From positions 1 to 44,069 of the forward strand of contig CAZWQM010000013.1 of NCBI GenBank assembly GCA_964636225.1: a DNA stretch of 44,069 nucleotides, written 5' to 3'. Source of the stretch: UBA1858 sp964636225 (GTDB lineage Bacteria; Pseudomonadota; Gammaproteobacteria; UBA4575). Of this stretch, positions 35,193-43,554 are shown one piece after another. Below the pieces are notes generated by a model, which saw only the letters and a list, made by a program, of their open reading frames with translations, did not search any database and was not told where the DNA came from. The translations under genes and the position numbers were made by a program. Numbering within the stretch: position 1 is the stretch's first letter; each line of letters opens with the position of its first letter.

Positions 35193-36002
35193 ATGAGTAA
35201 AGTCGCAGCCATTCAAATGGCTTCTGCTCCCCAGCGGGATGCCAATCTCGTTGAAGCGGGACGTTTGATTCAAATGGCCAAACAGCAGGGTGCTGAACTG
35301 GTTGTGTTACCAGAGAACTTTCCGATCATGGGTGTGGAAGAATCTGACAAAGTCAAAATTCGTGAACCTTATAAAGACGGGCGCATTCAGACATTTCTCA
35401 GTGAACAGGCGAAAAAATATGGTATCTGGATAGTTGGCGGTACCGTCCCTCTGCAGTGCGACGATCCGAAGAAAATTATTGCCGCATGTATTGTGTATAA
35501 CTCTGAAGGCGAAGTGGTCGCACGTTACGAAAAAATACATTTGTTTGATGTCGAGCTGGACAATGAAGAGAGTTACAAAGAATCTGAAACCATTTCTAAT
35601 GGTAGAGACACCGTGGTAGTTGATACACCTTTTGGAAAGCTGGGCCTTGCGATTTGTTACGACCTTCGTTTCCCGGAATTATTCCGTCAGCTTGCCGACA
35701 AGGGTGCTGAAATCATTGCCATACCTTCCGCCTTTACCGCGACAACAGGTAAAGCGCATTGGGAAGTACTCGTGCGCGCACGAGCGATAGAAAATCTCAG
35801 TTATATCATTGCCGCTGATCAAGGCGGTTACCATCTAAGTGGGCGTAATACCTATGGAGACAGCATGGTCGTGGATCCATGGGGAAATGTTTTAAACAGA
35901 CTTTCTCAAGGCGCGGGTGTTGTAATTGCGGACATCGATATCCCGCGTATGCATAGAACACGTCGCTCCTTCCCATGTTTGCAACATAGAACGCTAAAAT
36001 AA
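35193..36002 (+). CDS. Carbon-nitrogen hydrolase (Nit1/omega-amidase-like)
   Basis: 269 residues of the nitrilase superfamily with the full triad E41 (VLPENFP), K114 (YEKIHLFDVEL) and C155 (LAICYDLRFPELF). The Nit1-type motifs suggest a deaminated-glutathione amidase or omega-amidase, but substrate specificity cannot be fixed from sequence. It lies between yhdP and tldD, as in many gammaproteobacteria. The start is ATG 35193 with AGGA upstream, and tldD follows after ten bases. Confidence 0.9.
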   Translation: MSKVAAIQMASAPQRDANLVEAGRLIQMAKQQGAELVVLPENFPIMGVEESDKVKIREPYKDGRIQTFLSEQAKKYGIWIVGGTVPLQCDDPKKIIAACIVYNSEGEVVARYEKIHLFDVELDNEESYKESETISNGRDTVVVDTPFGKLGLAICYDLRFPELFRQLADKGAEIIAIPSAFTATTGKAHWEVLVRARAIENLSYIIAADQGGYHLSGRNTYGDSMVVDPWGNVLNRLSQGAGVVIADIDIPRMHRTRRSFPCLQHRTLK

Positions 36003-36012
36003 GCGAGAAAAA

Positions 36013-37452
36013 ATGGATACTCTGGATATAGCACGCAATCATTTGCTGGTGCCGACAGGTTTAAGCGATGAAGATGTGAATAAAGCACTCAGCGCTGCAC
36101 TGGGAGGCTCAATTGATGCGGCCGATTTGTATTTTCAGTCAACCACACGTGAGTCATGGTCGCTGGATGATGGAATAGTCAAAGATGCCAGCTTTAATTT
36201 GGAACATGGTGTGGGTGTACGTGCCATGTCAGGTGAAAAAACGGGCTTTGCCTATTCCGATGATATCGCCATGTCCGCATTGCTGGAGTCATCACGTGCA
36301 GCACGCAGCATTGCCAAATCGGCGGGTACAGAAATGCAGCGATCCTGGCGTGTGCAAACAGGTCATACATTGTATACCCCGGACAATCCATTATCGGTAC
36401 TAAATGAAAATGAAAAAATGGATTTATTGCGTGAAGCTGATGCGACCGCGCGTGCAGCCGATCCCAGAATCAAACAGGTTATGGTGAGTCTGGTAGGTGT
36501 ACATGAAGTCATTTTAATTGCGCGCAGTGACGGAACACTGGCCGCGGATGTACGTCCTCTGGTGAGGTTCAACGTCAGTGTGATCGCAGAACAAAACGGA
36601 CGACGTGAGCAGGGTTCCATGGGTGGCGGAGGACGCTATGACTATAGGGAATTTATTGCATCCAACGCGGCCAGTGAATTTTCCAAAGAAGCGGTACGTC
36701 AGGCGCTAGTCAATCTGGAAGCCAAAGACGCGCCGGCAGGCAATATGACAGTGGTTCTGGGCCCGGGCTGGCCAGGTGTATTACTACACGAAGCCATAGG
36801 GCATGGCCTTGAAGGCGACTTTAACCGTAAAGGCACCTCCGCGTTTAGTGGACGCATTGGTGAGCGAGTGGCCAGTCCAGGTGTCACGGTGGTGGATGAT
36901 GGCACATTACCTAACCGTCGCGGTTCACTCAACATTGATGATGAAGGCACGCCCACACAATGCACCACATTAATTGAAGACGGCATTCTCAAAGGCTACA
37001 TGCAGGACCGAATGAATGGTCAACTATCAAATTCAACTTCAACCGGAAACGGACGACGTGAATCCTATGCGCATCAAACCATGCCAAGAATGACCAACAC
37101 TTACATGTTGGCAGGCAAGCATGATCCGGAAGAAATTCTTGCTTCGGTAGATAAAGGTTTTTACGCAGTCAACTTTGGTGGCGGGCAGGTGGATATCACA
37201 TCGGGCAAATTTGTATTTTCCGCCTCAGAAGCCTACATGGTTGAAAAAGGCAAAATCACCTATCCGGTAAAAGGCGCCACACTGATTGGCGACGGTCCAG
37301 ATGTGCTTACACGTGTCGGCATGATTGGTAACGACCTTAAACTGGATACAGGTGTCGGCACCTGCGGTAAAGAAGGGCAAAGTGTTCCGGTAGGTGTAGG
37401 ACAGCCCACCATGCGTATTGATGGTATTACAGTAGGTGGCACACAGGCCTGA
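36013..37452 (+). CDS. tldD: Metalloprotease TldD
   Basis: 479 residues. TldD is the zinc-bearing half of the TldD/TldE (PmbA) protease, which degrades unfolded peptides, matures microcin B17 and processes the CcdA antitoxin in E. coli. The metal motif HEAIGH (H259, E260, H264) lies in LLHEAIGHGLEGD, and the late GNGRRESYAHQ stretch is typical. pmbA, its partner, follows after 154 bases of repeats. Confidence 0.96.
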   Translation: MDTLDIARNHLLVPTGLSDEDVNKALSAALGGSIDAADLYFQSTTRESWSLDDGIVKDASFNLEHGVGVRAMSGEKTGFAYSDDIAMSALLESSRAARSIAKSAGTEMQRSWRVQTGHTLYTPDNPLSVLNENEKMDLLREADATARAADPRIKQVMVSLVGVHEVILIARSDGTLAADVRPLVRFNVSVIAEQNGRREQGSMGGGGRYDYREFIASNAASEFSKEAVRQALVNLEAKDAPAGNMTVVLGPGWPGVLLHEAIGHGLEGDFNRKGTSAFSGRIGERVASPGVTVVDDGTLPNRRGSLNIDDEGTPTQCTTLIEDGILKGYMQDRMNGQLSNSTSTGNGRRESYAHQTMPRMTNTYMLAGKHDPEEILASVDKGFYAVNFGGGQVDITSGKFVFSASEAYMVEKGKITYPVKGATLIGDGPDVLTRVGMIGNDLKLDTGVGTCGKEGQSVPVGVGQPTMRIDGITVGGTQA

Positions 37453-37489
37453 TTTGCCATTAATGCTAAAACATAGGTTCATTTGTATT

Positions 37490-37579
37490 TGGATTCCCGT
37501 TTACACGGGAATGGCGAAGGTACTAACTGTCATCCCCGACTCGCACCCCAAGGGCAGGCTTCGCGCATCGGGGATCCAG
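37490..37579. repeat. Palindromic repeats between tldD and pmbA
   Basis: A short unit in minus orientation at 37490-37516 (TGGATTCCCG / CGGGAATGGCG) is followed by a long-type unit at 37529-37579. Together they fill most of the gap between two genes whose products act as one complex. Confidence 0.85.
37529..37579 (+). repeat. Long-type repeat, copy 2
   Basis: Outer arms GTCATCCCCGA and TCGGGGATCCAG are perfectly complementary over the CCCCGA/TCGGGG core. The inner part contains CACCCCAAGGGCAGGCTTCG. The copy at 42585-42635 is its near-exact reverse complement. Confidence 0.85.
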
Positions 37580-37606
37580 AAGAGAATAACCCTTTAAAGG
37601 TAAAAA

Positions 37607-38950
37607 ATGAGTACATCAATAGATAAAACGATCACTGACGATTCTTTAAAGTCTTTACTTGTCGACGCAGTGAAGTATGCAAAAGCGAATGGTGCGGATC
37701 AGGTTGAAGTCGCGGCCAGTAATGACAAAGGTTATTCAGTGACTGCTCGTTTAGGTGATGTGGAAACGGTAGAACATCATAATCAGCGTTCCATGGGTGT
37801 GACAGTGTATCGTGGAAAAGCCAAAGGGACCGCGAGTACCAATATTGTCAGTCCAGATGCTATCGAACGTGCGATTGATTCGGCATTGGAGATTGCGAAG
37901 TTTACCGCGGAAGATGAATGCGCCGGGCTCGCAGAGACAGAGTTCATGGCAAACGATTACCCGCAACTGGATCTTGAACACCCCTGGCAAATCGATACCG
38001 ATGAAGCGTTACAGATCGCATTGCGTTGCGAACAAGTCGCACGTGATGACAAGCGCATTGTGAATTCTGAAGGCGCTAGTGTTACCAGCATCAACACGCA
38101 ACTGACATATGCCAATTCACATGGGTTTGTTGGCGAATATCGTGGCACCCGACATAGCGTTAGCTGTTCAGTGATAGCGGGGGATGAAAAAGGTATGCAA
38201 CGCGATTACTGGTACAGCGTAGATCGTAATGCCAGTCATCTTGAAGATGTCGAATCGATTGGCACCATGGCGCGTGAAAGAAGTATTCGCCGTCTTAATG
38301 CGCGAGGTTTAAAAACATGTTCCGTGCCAATTCTGTTTGAAGCGGCACTGGCACGTTCATTAATGGGGCACTTGTTTTCAGCCATCAGTGGTGGTGCGTT
38401 ATATCGAAAAGCATCTTTCCTGGTAGATTCAATCGATAAAAAAATACTGCCTGTCTGGTTAAGCATGACCGAAGACCCGCTAGTTGCCGGCGGATTAGGC
38501 AGCGCCCCATTTGATAATGAAGGGGTACGCACGCAGCCCAGAAAAATTGTAGAAAACGGTGTGCTAAAAGGCTATGTACTCAGCAGCTATTCTGCAAGAA
38601 AGCTTGGCATGCAAACCACGGGGAATGCAGGCGGTATCCATAACGTGCTGATGAGCCACAGTGATCAAACGCAACAGCAATTGATCAAGGATATGGGAAC
38701 CGGTTTGCTGGTCACTGAACTGATTGGGCACGGTGTGAATACTGTGACCGGTGATTATTCGCGCGGAGCATCCGGGTTTTGGGTGGAGAACGGAGAGATT
38801 CAATACTCGGTAGAGGAAATTACTGTGGCGGGTAATTTGTCAGACATGTTCAAAAACATTGCGGCTATCGGTAATGACACGGATACGCGCGGCAACATTC
38901 AGTGTGGTTCTATCTTGATTGAAAATATGACGATTGCGGGCGCGACGTAA
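37607..38950 (+). CDS. pmbA: TldE/PmbA, partner subunit of TldD
   Basis: 447 residues. It lacks the HExxxH metal motif, as expected for the non-catalytic partner that builds the heterodimer with TldD. Family features are the N-terminal VEVAASNDKGYSVTARLGDVE, the VYRGKAKGTAST block and the C-terminal GRGASGFWVENGEI-type stretch (here SRGASGFWVENGEI). ATG at 37607 has AAAGG upstream. Its 3' end overlaps the convergent DUF3108 gene by 41 bases. Confidence 0.96.
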   Translation: MSTSIDKTITDDSLKSLLVDAVKYAKANGADQVEVAASNDKGYSVTARLGDVETVEHHNQRSMGVTVYRGKAKGTASTNIVSPDAIERAIDSALEIAKFTAEDECAGLAETEFMANDYPQLDLEHPWQIDTDEALQIALRCEQVARDDKRIVNSEGASVTSINTQLTYANSHGFVGEYRGTRHSVSCSVIAGDEKGMQRDYWYSVDRNASHLEDVESIGTMARERSIRRLNARGLKTCSVPILFEAALARSLMGHLFSAISGGALYRKASFLVDSIDKKILPVWLSMTEDPLVAGGLGSAPFDNEGVRTQPRKIVENGVLKGYVLSSYSARKLGMQTTGNAGGIHNVLMSHSDQTQQQLIKDMGTGLLVTELIGHGVNTVTGDYSRGASGFWVENGEIQYSVEEITVAGNLSDMFKNIAAIGNDTDTRGNIQCGSILIENMTIAGAT

Positions 38951-39713
38951 TCTGTGCAACCACTTTACTGTTGTCATTGTGCAGAGAGCTTTCCTGAATT
39001 TTTACAATGTATTCCGTACTGCCTTCTTTGATTCTTTCAATCTGCAGCGGCAGGCCATATGAGGCCGGATCGGCCCAAATGCGATAAGACGAATCATCTT
39101 TAATGCGTTCAATCAAAATAGTGTCAAGCTCACCGTATATGGTTTCAAGCTTTACCGGGCCGCGATTAACAATCTGGTAATCTTTCAGCTCGGCCTTGGA
39201 AATGATTGGCAAGGTCATGTTCTCGGGAATATTGTTGATATTCGCCATAATCAAAAGCTGCAGTGTGAACTTGTCGGTTGTGAGATCGTTTAAATTAATG
39301 CCCTGCTTGCGATCCTTGTACTCAGACTGCGCCAACTGTTTGTCCCACTGATAATAAACACGCTCACTTTTATCTGCGCCTTTGCTTATGCGCACACGCT
39401 CGTAGAAAATTGGGCGAATAGTATCGTTTAGCAACACAAGATTAGCGGTGTCTGTCACCGGATCGCTTCCTGCAAACACCGCCGCAAGGCCAGTGGCTTT
39501 TGTGTGTGAATAATAAATCCAGTGCTCAGCATCTTCCTGAGTGAGTTTGACTTTAAGCTTGCCGACATTAAGTCCACTTGCTTTAATAACATATTCTGCA
39601 TCAAATGCAGGCGGCATATTTATGGGTGAGAGAGGAAGCTGCATGTCTTCCGCCGCGTAGGTATTTGCTGTAAACAAAAGTAAGCAGGTTATGAGTATGT
39701 TTTTTATTTTCAT
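38910..39713 (-). CDS. DUF3108 domain protein, exported
   Basis: 267 residues. A signal peptide is clear at the N-terminus (KNILITCLLLFTANTYAA, likely cleavage after TYA), so it should be periplasmic. The rest is the beta-rich DUF3108 domain: FDAEYVIKASGLNVGKLKVKL near the start and RIWADPASYGLPLQIERI near the end. Its function is unknown. It follows purN on the same strand, a neighbourhood seen elsewhere in gammaproteobacteria. Its last 41 bases overlap pmbA tail to tail. Confidence 0.85.
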   Translation of the reverse strand: MKIKNILITCLLLFTANTYAAEDMQLPLSPINMPPAFDAEYVIKASGLNVGKLKVKLTQEDAEHWIYYSHTKATGLAAVFAGSDPVTDTANLVLLNDTIRPIFYERVRISKGADKSERVYYQWDKQLAQSEYKDRKQGINLNDLTTDKFTLQLLIMANINNIPENMTLPIISKAELKDYQIVNRGPVKLETIYGELDTILIERIKDDSSYRIWADPASYGLPLQIERIKEGSTEYIVKIQESSLHNDNSKVVAQITSRPQSSYFQSR

Positions 39714-39776
39714 ATTGAATACCTAGATATTACTTTTTGTGTTTTTATTATTCCTGAATACAAATTAAATTCTTGT

Positions 39777-39960
39777 TGGATACCCGCTTTCGCGAGGATG
39801 ACGATCTCATTTGTCATTCCCGCATCTTATGTCATTCCTGCGAAGGCGGGAATCCATTTCTAATGCAAACGGGACAAATTCGTAAGGAACGAATTTGAAC
39901 AGCCAACGGCTGGCCCGCAGGGCAAAAACCATGGAAGGTTTTTGTAATCCAGTTTGATTT
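39777..39960. repeat. Repeat block between DUF3108 gene and purN
   Basis: A short unit in minus orientation at 39777-39804 (TGGATACCCG / CGAGGATGACGA) is followed by a compound unit 39812-39856 (half-site GTCATTCCCGCA, full site GTCATTCCTGC / GCGGGAATCCA) with the tail TTTCTAAT. The four-hairpin element comes next and runs almost to the purN stop codon. Confidence 0.85.
39871..39944. repeat. Chain of four different back-to-back hairpins
   Basis: Four perfect inverted repeats follow each other: CAAATTCGT/ACGAATTTG (39875-39897, loop 5), CAGCC/GGCTG (39900-39912, loop 3), GCCC/GGGC (39913-39923, loop 3) and AAAAACC/GGTTTTT (39924-39943, loop 6). The first 29 bases (39871-39899) recur exactly at 44032-44060. 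Read on the minus strand it lies directly downstream of purN and could end or protect that transcript. Confidence 0.8.
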
Positions 39961-40620
39961 TTAAGTTAACTCATCCAGCAGCAGGGGAGAAGATAACTTT
40001 GTCCCGTCGAAATACGCATCACCTTGTTGGTAGTAAATTCTGTTTTCGCATAACCACTGCACGCACATGGGGTAAATGATGTGTTCTTTTTCCAGAACTC
40101 TCTTTGCCAGCAGTTCAGCACTGTCGTTTTCCAAAACCGGAACCCTTGCCTGTAAGATCACCGGACCACCGTCAAGTTCCGTGGTGGCAAAGTGGACACT
40201 GCAGCCATGTGACGAATCTCCGCTTTCCAGAGCCCTTTTATGCGTATTCAGGCCGCTGAATTTAGGTAACAGGGAAGGGTGAATATTGAGTATGCGCCCT
40301 GCAAAATGATCAATAAACGTCGCTTCCAGCACGCGCATAAACCCGGCCAGCACTACCAGATTTACATCGTAGGAATCCAGCGTTTGAATCAGCGCCTGTT
40401 CAAAGGCAGCGCGGCTGGGATAGTCTTTATGAGAAATGACATGGTAGGGAATGCCGGCGTTTTCGGCGCGTGTTAGCGCATAAACATCAGCAACATTGCT
40501 GATCATACATTTAATTTCAGCATCACATTCGCCGAAATGAATGTTATCGATAATTGACTGCAGATTGGTGCCGCCGCCCGAAGCAAGCACACCAATTTTG
40601 TTGGTAGTAGACTCGCTCAT
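39961..40620 (-). CDS. purN: Phosphoribosylglycinamide formyltransferase
   Basis: 219 residues. It transfers a formyl group from 10-formyl-THF to GAR, the third step of purine synthesis. The substrate loop GVLASGGGTNLQ is near residue 10 and the catalytic N-x-H is in ILNIHPSLLPKFSG near 112. The metal- and folate-side block HFATTELDGGPVI is near 147. The start overlaps the purM stop by four bases (ATGA), giving coupled translation. Confidence 0.97.
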   Translation of the reverse strand: MSESTTNKIGVLASGGGTNLQSIIDNIHFGECDAEIKCMISNVADVYALTRAENAGIPYHVISHKDYPSRAAFEQALIQTLDSYDVNLVVLAGFMRVLEATFIDHFAGRILNIHPSLLPKFSGLNTHKRALESGDSSHGCSVHFATTELDGGPVILQARVPVLENDSAELLAKRVLEKEHIIYPMCVQWLCENRIYYQQGDAYFDGTKLSSPLLLDELT

Positions 40621-41642
40621 GCGTAAACAACATGGGAAGCACCTTCACCTGCTTTTACTTCACCTAATATGTCGGCATTAATATTGTGCTTCGCGCAGCT
40701 ACTTAAAATGTTTTCAGCATGGTCAGCATGAGTGACTACCAGCATACCAATGCCGCAGTTAAATACACGCAGCATTTCTTCTTCGGCCACATCGCCCTGT
40801 TGCTGAATCCAGTCAAAAATCGGCAAACGTTTCCAGCTGCCTAAATTAATTTGCGCATATAAATTTTCAGCCAGTATGCGTGGCAGGTTTTCTGTGATGC
40901 CGCCACCCGTGACATGACATAAACCGTGAACCGGTACGTTGGCAATCATGTCCAGCAGGGCTTTTACATAAATCTTTGTGGGCGTTAATAAGGTTTCACC
41001 CAGCGTACTGTCGCCAAATGAATCACTTAATGAAAAACCTTTTTGCTCAAGCAGTCTATTAACCAGTGAAAAACCATTGGAGTGCACACCACTGGAATGC
41101 ATACCTATAATTACATCACCGGCCTGAATCGCATCGCCCGTGATTAATTGTTCTTTATCTGCAATGCCCACGCAAAAACCGGCCAGGTCATATTCACCCC
41201 GTGCATACATGCCGGGCATTTCAGCGGTTTCACCCCCAATCAATGCAGCACCCGCCTGCTTGCAGCCTTCGGCGATGCCCGCCACCACTGCAGCGCTGTC
41301 ATCTACTTCTAGCTTTCCGGTTGCAAAATAGTCGAGGAAAAATAAAGGTTCGGCACCTTGAACAATGACGTCATTTACACACATGGCGACCAGATCAATA
41401 CCAATGGTGTCGTGCCTGTTTAATTGATGTGCCAGTTTTAGTTTGGTCCCCACGCCATCGGTGCCGGAGACAAGAATGGGTTGTTTGTACTTGTGTGATG
41501 CTAGTTCAAACAGGCCACCAAAACCGCCAATATCGGAAATAACACCCTCGCGGTGAGTGCTTTTTACAGCACCTTTAATGCGCTGAACAAGTTCATTGCC
41601 GGCATCAATATCAACGCCTGCCTCTTTATATGTGAGTCCCAT
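40617..41642 (-). CDS. purM: Phosphoribosylformylglycinamidine cyclo-ligase (AIR synthetase)
   Basis: 341 residues, standard length. This ATP-dependent enzyme closes the imidazole ring in purine synthesis. Typical segments are LTYKEAGVDIDAGN at the start, the VSGTDGVGTKL block near 60, GGETAEMPGMY near 140 and the glycine-rich HVTGGGITENLPR near 242. It is the first gene of purM-purN-DUF3108 on the minus strand and diverges from the phosphatidyltransferase gene. Confidence 0.98.
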   Translation of the reverse strand: MGLTYKEAGVDIDAGNELVQRIKGAVKSTHREGVISDIGGFGGLFELASHKYKQPILVSGTDGVGTKLKLAHQLNRHDTIGIDLVAMCVNDVIVQGAEPLFFLDYFATGKLEVDDSAAVVAGIAEGCKQAGAALIGGETAEMPGMYARGEYDLAGFCVGIADKEQLITGDAIQAGDVIIGMHSSGVHSNGFSLVNRLLEQKGFSLSDSFGDSTLGETLLTPTKIYVKALLDMIANVPVHGLCHVTGGGITENLPRILAENLYAQINLGSWKRLPIFDWIQQQGDVAEEEMLRVFNCGIGMLVVTHADHAENILSSCAKHNINADILGEVKAGEGASHVVYA

Positions 41643-41682
41643 GAATAGTTATGAATGCTGTTAAGGTATTGAAATTAATAGA

Positions 41683-41688
41683 ATTATA
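41683..41688 (-). promoter_or_regulatory. Candidate -10 box for purM
   Basis: On the minus strand the sequence reads TATAAT about 40 bases upstream of the purM ATG. No good -35 hexamer lies at 17 bases. It is in the 172-base divergent region shared with the phosphatidyltransferase gene; no PUR-box repressor site was evident to me. Confidence 0.4.
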
Positions 41689-41814
41689 TCTAAGCAATTG
41701 AAATACAAGGTTTCGCTGAATTCTCTTGTATGTTTATGCTATCTTTATACCCATAAATACTAACACCGCATAGCGAAAATTGCTTAAATGCGGGAATAAA
41801 CAGGAGTGGGCCTG

Positions 41815-42375
41815 ATGATAATAAAGGCAAAATATATTCCGAATATAGTGACCAGTGCGCGCATACTTTGTGTGCCTTGCCTGATTTGGATGCTCTTTCA
41901 TCATCAATACGAACGTTCGCTTCTGCTGATCTTTTTTATGGGTGTGTCGGATGCACTCGACGGATTTCTTGCCCGCTATTATCTCTGGCAATCCACACTG
42001 GGTGCGTACCTCGACCCGATAGCCGACAAAATCATGTTGCTTAGTGCCTTTATTACCTTTGCCATACTCGGCTGGGTACCGTGGTGGTTATCGGTCATCA
42101 TTGTGGCGCGCGATATTATTCTTCTCACCGGGGCGCTTTTTTATCACTTATCGACCCGGCAGCTGACCATGGAACCGCTCATGATCAGCAAGATCAACAC
42201 CTTTGCGCAGATTGTCTTGGCAGTGAGTCTGATCTACGCCCAGGTCAATCCACTCAATACACAAATTCTGAGTATATTAATGACGCTGGTAGTGTGCACC
42301 ACCATTGCCAGTGGCGCTCAATACGTAGTGGAATGGTCACGCCGCGCTTCTGAATTTGCACATAAGCAAATGTAG
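41815..42375 (+). CDS. CDP-alcohol phosphatidyltransferase family protein
   Basis: About 186 residues with several membrane segments. The family signature D-x2-DG-x2-AR-x8-G-x3-D-x3-D is complete in the stretch starting DALDGFLAR and ending GAYLDPIADK, so it should be active. Such enzymes exchange CMP on CDP-diacylglycerol for an alcohol (for example glycerol-3-phosphate, as in PgsA); which alcohol is not clear. The frame has a GTG at 41806, but AGGAG at 41802-41806 overlaps it, so the ATG at 41815 is preferred. It lies upstream of hda, a common gammaproteobacterial arrangement. Confidence 0.88.
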   Translation: MIIKAKYIPNIVTSARILCVPCLIWMLFHHQYERSLLLIFFMGVSDALDGFLARYYLWQSTLGAYLDPIADKIMLLSAFITFAILGWVPWWLSVIIVARDIILLTGALFYHLSTRQLTMEPLMISKINTFAQIVLAVSLIYAQVNPLNTQILSILMTLVVCTTIASGAQYVVEWSRRASEFAHKQM

Positions 42376-42422
42376 ACTTTGTGGATGTGGTCCATTAGAG
42401 AACAGTTCTTCCCTAACACTGC

Positions 42423-42689
42423 GGGATCTCCGCTTTCGCGGAGATGACGACAGAGATATGAAGGTGACAGGTCAGGGATGACAATATAATTCGTCATTCC
42501 CGTACATTTCCGTCATTCCCTCGAAAGGGAGAATCCAGAAAATACGAGTTGTAACTGATATATTCTTAATCTTTGTGATGTCCATGGATCCCCGATGCGC
42601 GAAGCCTGCCCTTGGGGTGCGAGTTTGGGATAACAATATAATTCGTCATTCCCGCACATTTCCGTCATTCCCTCGAAAGAGGGGATCCA
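42423..42689. repeat. Palindromic repeat block between phosphatidyltransferase gene and hda
   Basis: Four units fill the 465-base gap: a minus-orientation short unit at 42423-42450 (GGATCTCCG / CGGAGATGACGA), a compound unit at 42492-42538, a long-type unit at 42585-42635 and a second compound unit at 42644-42689 with tail TCTCTAAT. The two compound units share the half-site CGTCATTCCCG, the linker ACATTTCC and GTCATTCCCTCGAAAG, so they are recent duplicates. The 150 bases before hda show no gene or clear promoter. Confidence 0.88.
42585..42635 (-). repeat. Long-type repeat, copy 3 (inverted)
   Basis: It reads TGGATCCCCGATGCGCGAAG and then CCTGCCCTTGGGGTGCGAG, the reverse complement of the copy at 37529-37579. 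Only the far end (TTTGGGATAACA) differs noticeably. Confidence 0.85.
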
Positions 42690-42840
42690 TCTCTAATGAA
42701 CGCGGAGATGACAATGTAAATACGAATATGACAGAACGATGATGAGGAAATAACCAGCACCTCATAAACCCTCAGATTTAATCCTGAAAATCGAACTCAA
42801 TTCCATTGCGCCAATCTTTAAGCTAAGCCAAACTAGCTGG

Positions 42841-43554
42841 ATGAATTTGACCACTCCACAACAGGCGCTGAACCTCAAGCTGACTCAGGCCAATACCTTT
42901 GAAACCTATTACCCGGGCTCAGACCCAACGCTGATCAGTGTGTTGAAAAATGTAGCCGTCGGTGTGCTGGAAGAGCCGCAAATATTTCTGTGGGGTGTGG
43001 CCAAGACGGGAAAAACCCATGTGTTACAGGCCATGTGTGGCGAGGCATCTGCAGCACACAAGCGAGCAATGTATCTGCCATTAAAAGACTTGCTTAATCA
43101 GCCACCAGATAGCATTAGTGAATTACAAAATCTGGACCTGGTGTGTATTGATGACGTACAGGTGATTGCAAAAAATGCAGCCTGGGAGAAAGCATTATTT
43201 AATTTCATTAATCACCATCGTTCACAGAAAACGACTATTGTTATCTCCTCGCAATATGCACCCAGTGAAGATTTATTTGATCTGCCCGACCTGAATTCGC
43301 GTGCGGTGTGGGGGCCGGTGTATAAACTCACGCCACCGGAAGAACAAAAACTGGAAGAGGCGCTAAGCTTTCATGCAAAAGTGCGTGGGCTGGAACTGAC
43401 ACAGGAAGTTAAAAGCTACTTGTTAACCCGTTACCAGCGGGATGTATCTACCCTGGTGAGCATTATTGAAATGCTGGATCAGGCTTCACTGCAGGAACAG
43501 CGCAAAGTCACCATTCCGTTTCTAAAGAAAACCCTGACTACGCATCCTTCCTAG
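42841..43554 (+). CDS. hda: DnaA regulatory inactivator Hda
   Basis: 237 residues, a single AAA+ domain related to DnaA. With the DNA-loaded beta clamp it stimulates ATP hydrolysis by DnaA and so prevents over-initiation. Walker A is G52-VAKT-GK58-T59, followed by LVCIDDVQVIA (Walker B), a LPDLNSRAVWGPVYKL block and the family ending RKVTIPFLKKTL. The N-terminal clamp-binding motif, QLxLP-like in relatives, reads QQALNLKL here and is divergent. The only start in frame is ATG 42841. The end overlaps the DUF2069 gene by 17 bases. Confidence 0.92.
   Translation: MNLTTPQQALNLKLTQANTFETYYPGSDPTLISVLKNVAVGVLEEPQIFLWGVAKTGKTHVLQAMCGEASAAHKRAMYLPLKDLLNQPPDSISELQNLDLVCIDDVQVIAKNAAWEKALFNFINHHRSQKTTIVISSQYAPSEDLFDLPDLNSRAVWGPVYKLTPPEEQKLEEALSFHAKVRGLELTQEVKSYLLTRYQRDVSTLVSIIEMLDQASLQEQRKVTIPFLKKTLTTHPS

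Noticed and set aside
41806..41814. GTG at 41806 as start of the phosphatidyltransferase
   Set aside because: The AGGAG ribosome-binding site at 41802-41806 overlaps it and is well placed for ATG 41815.
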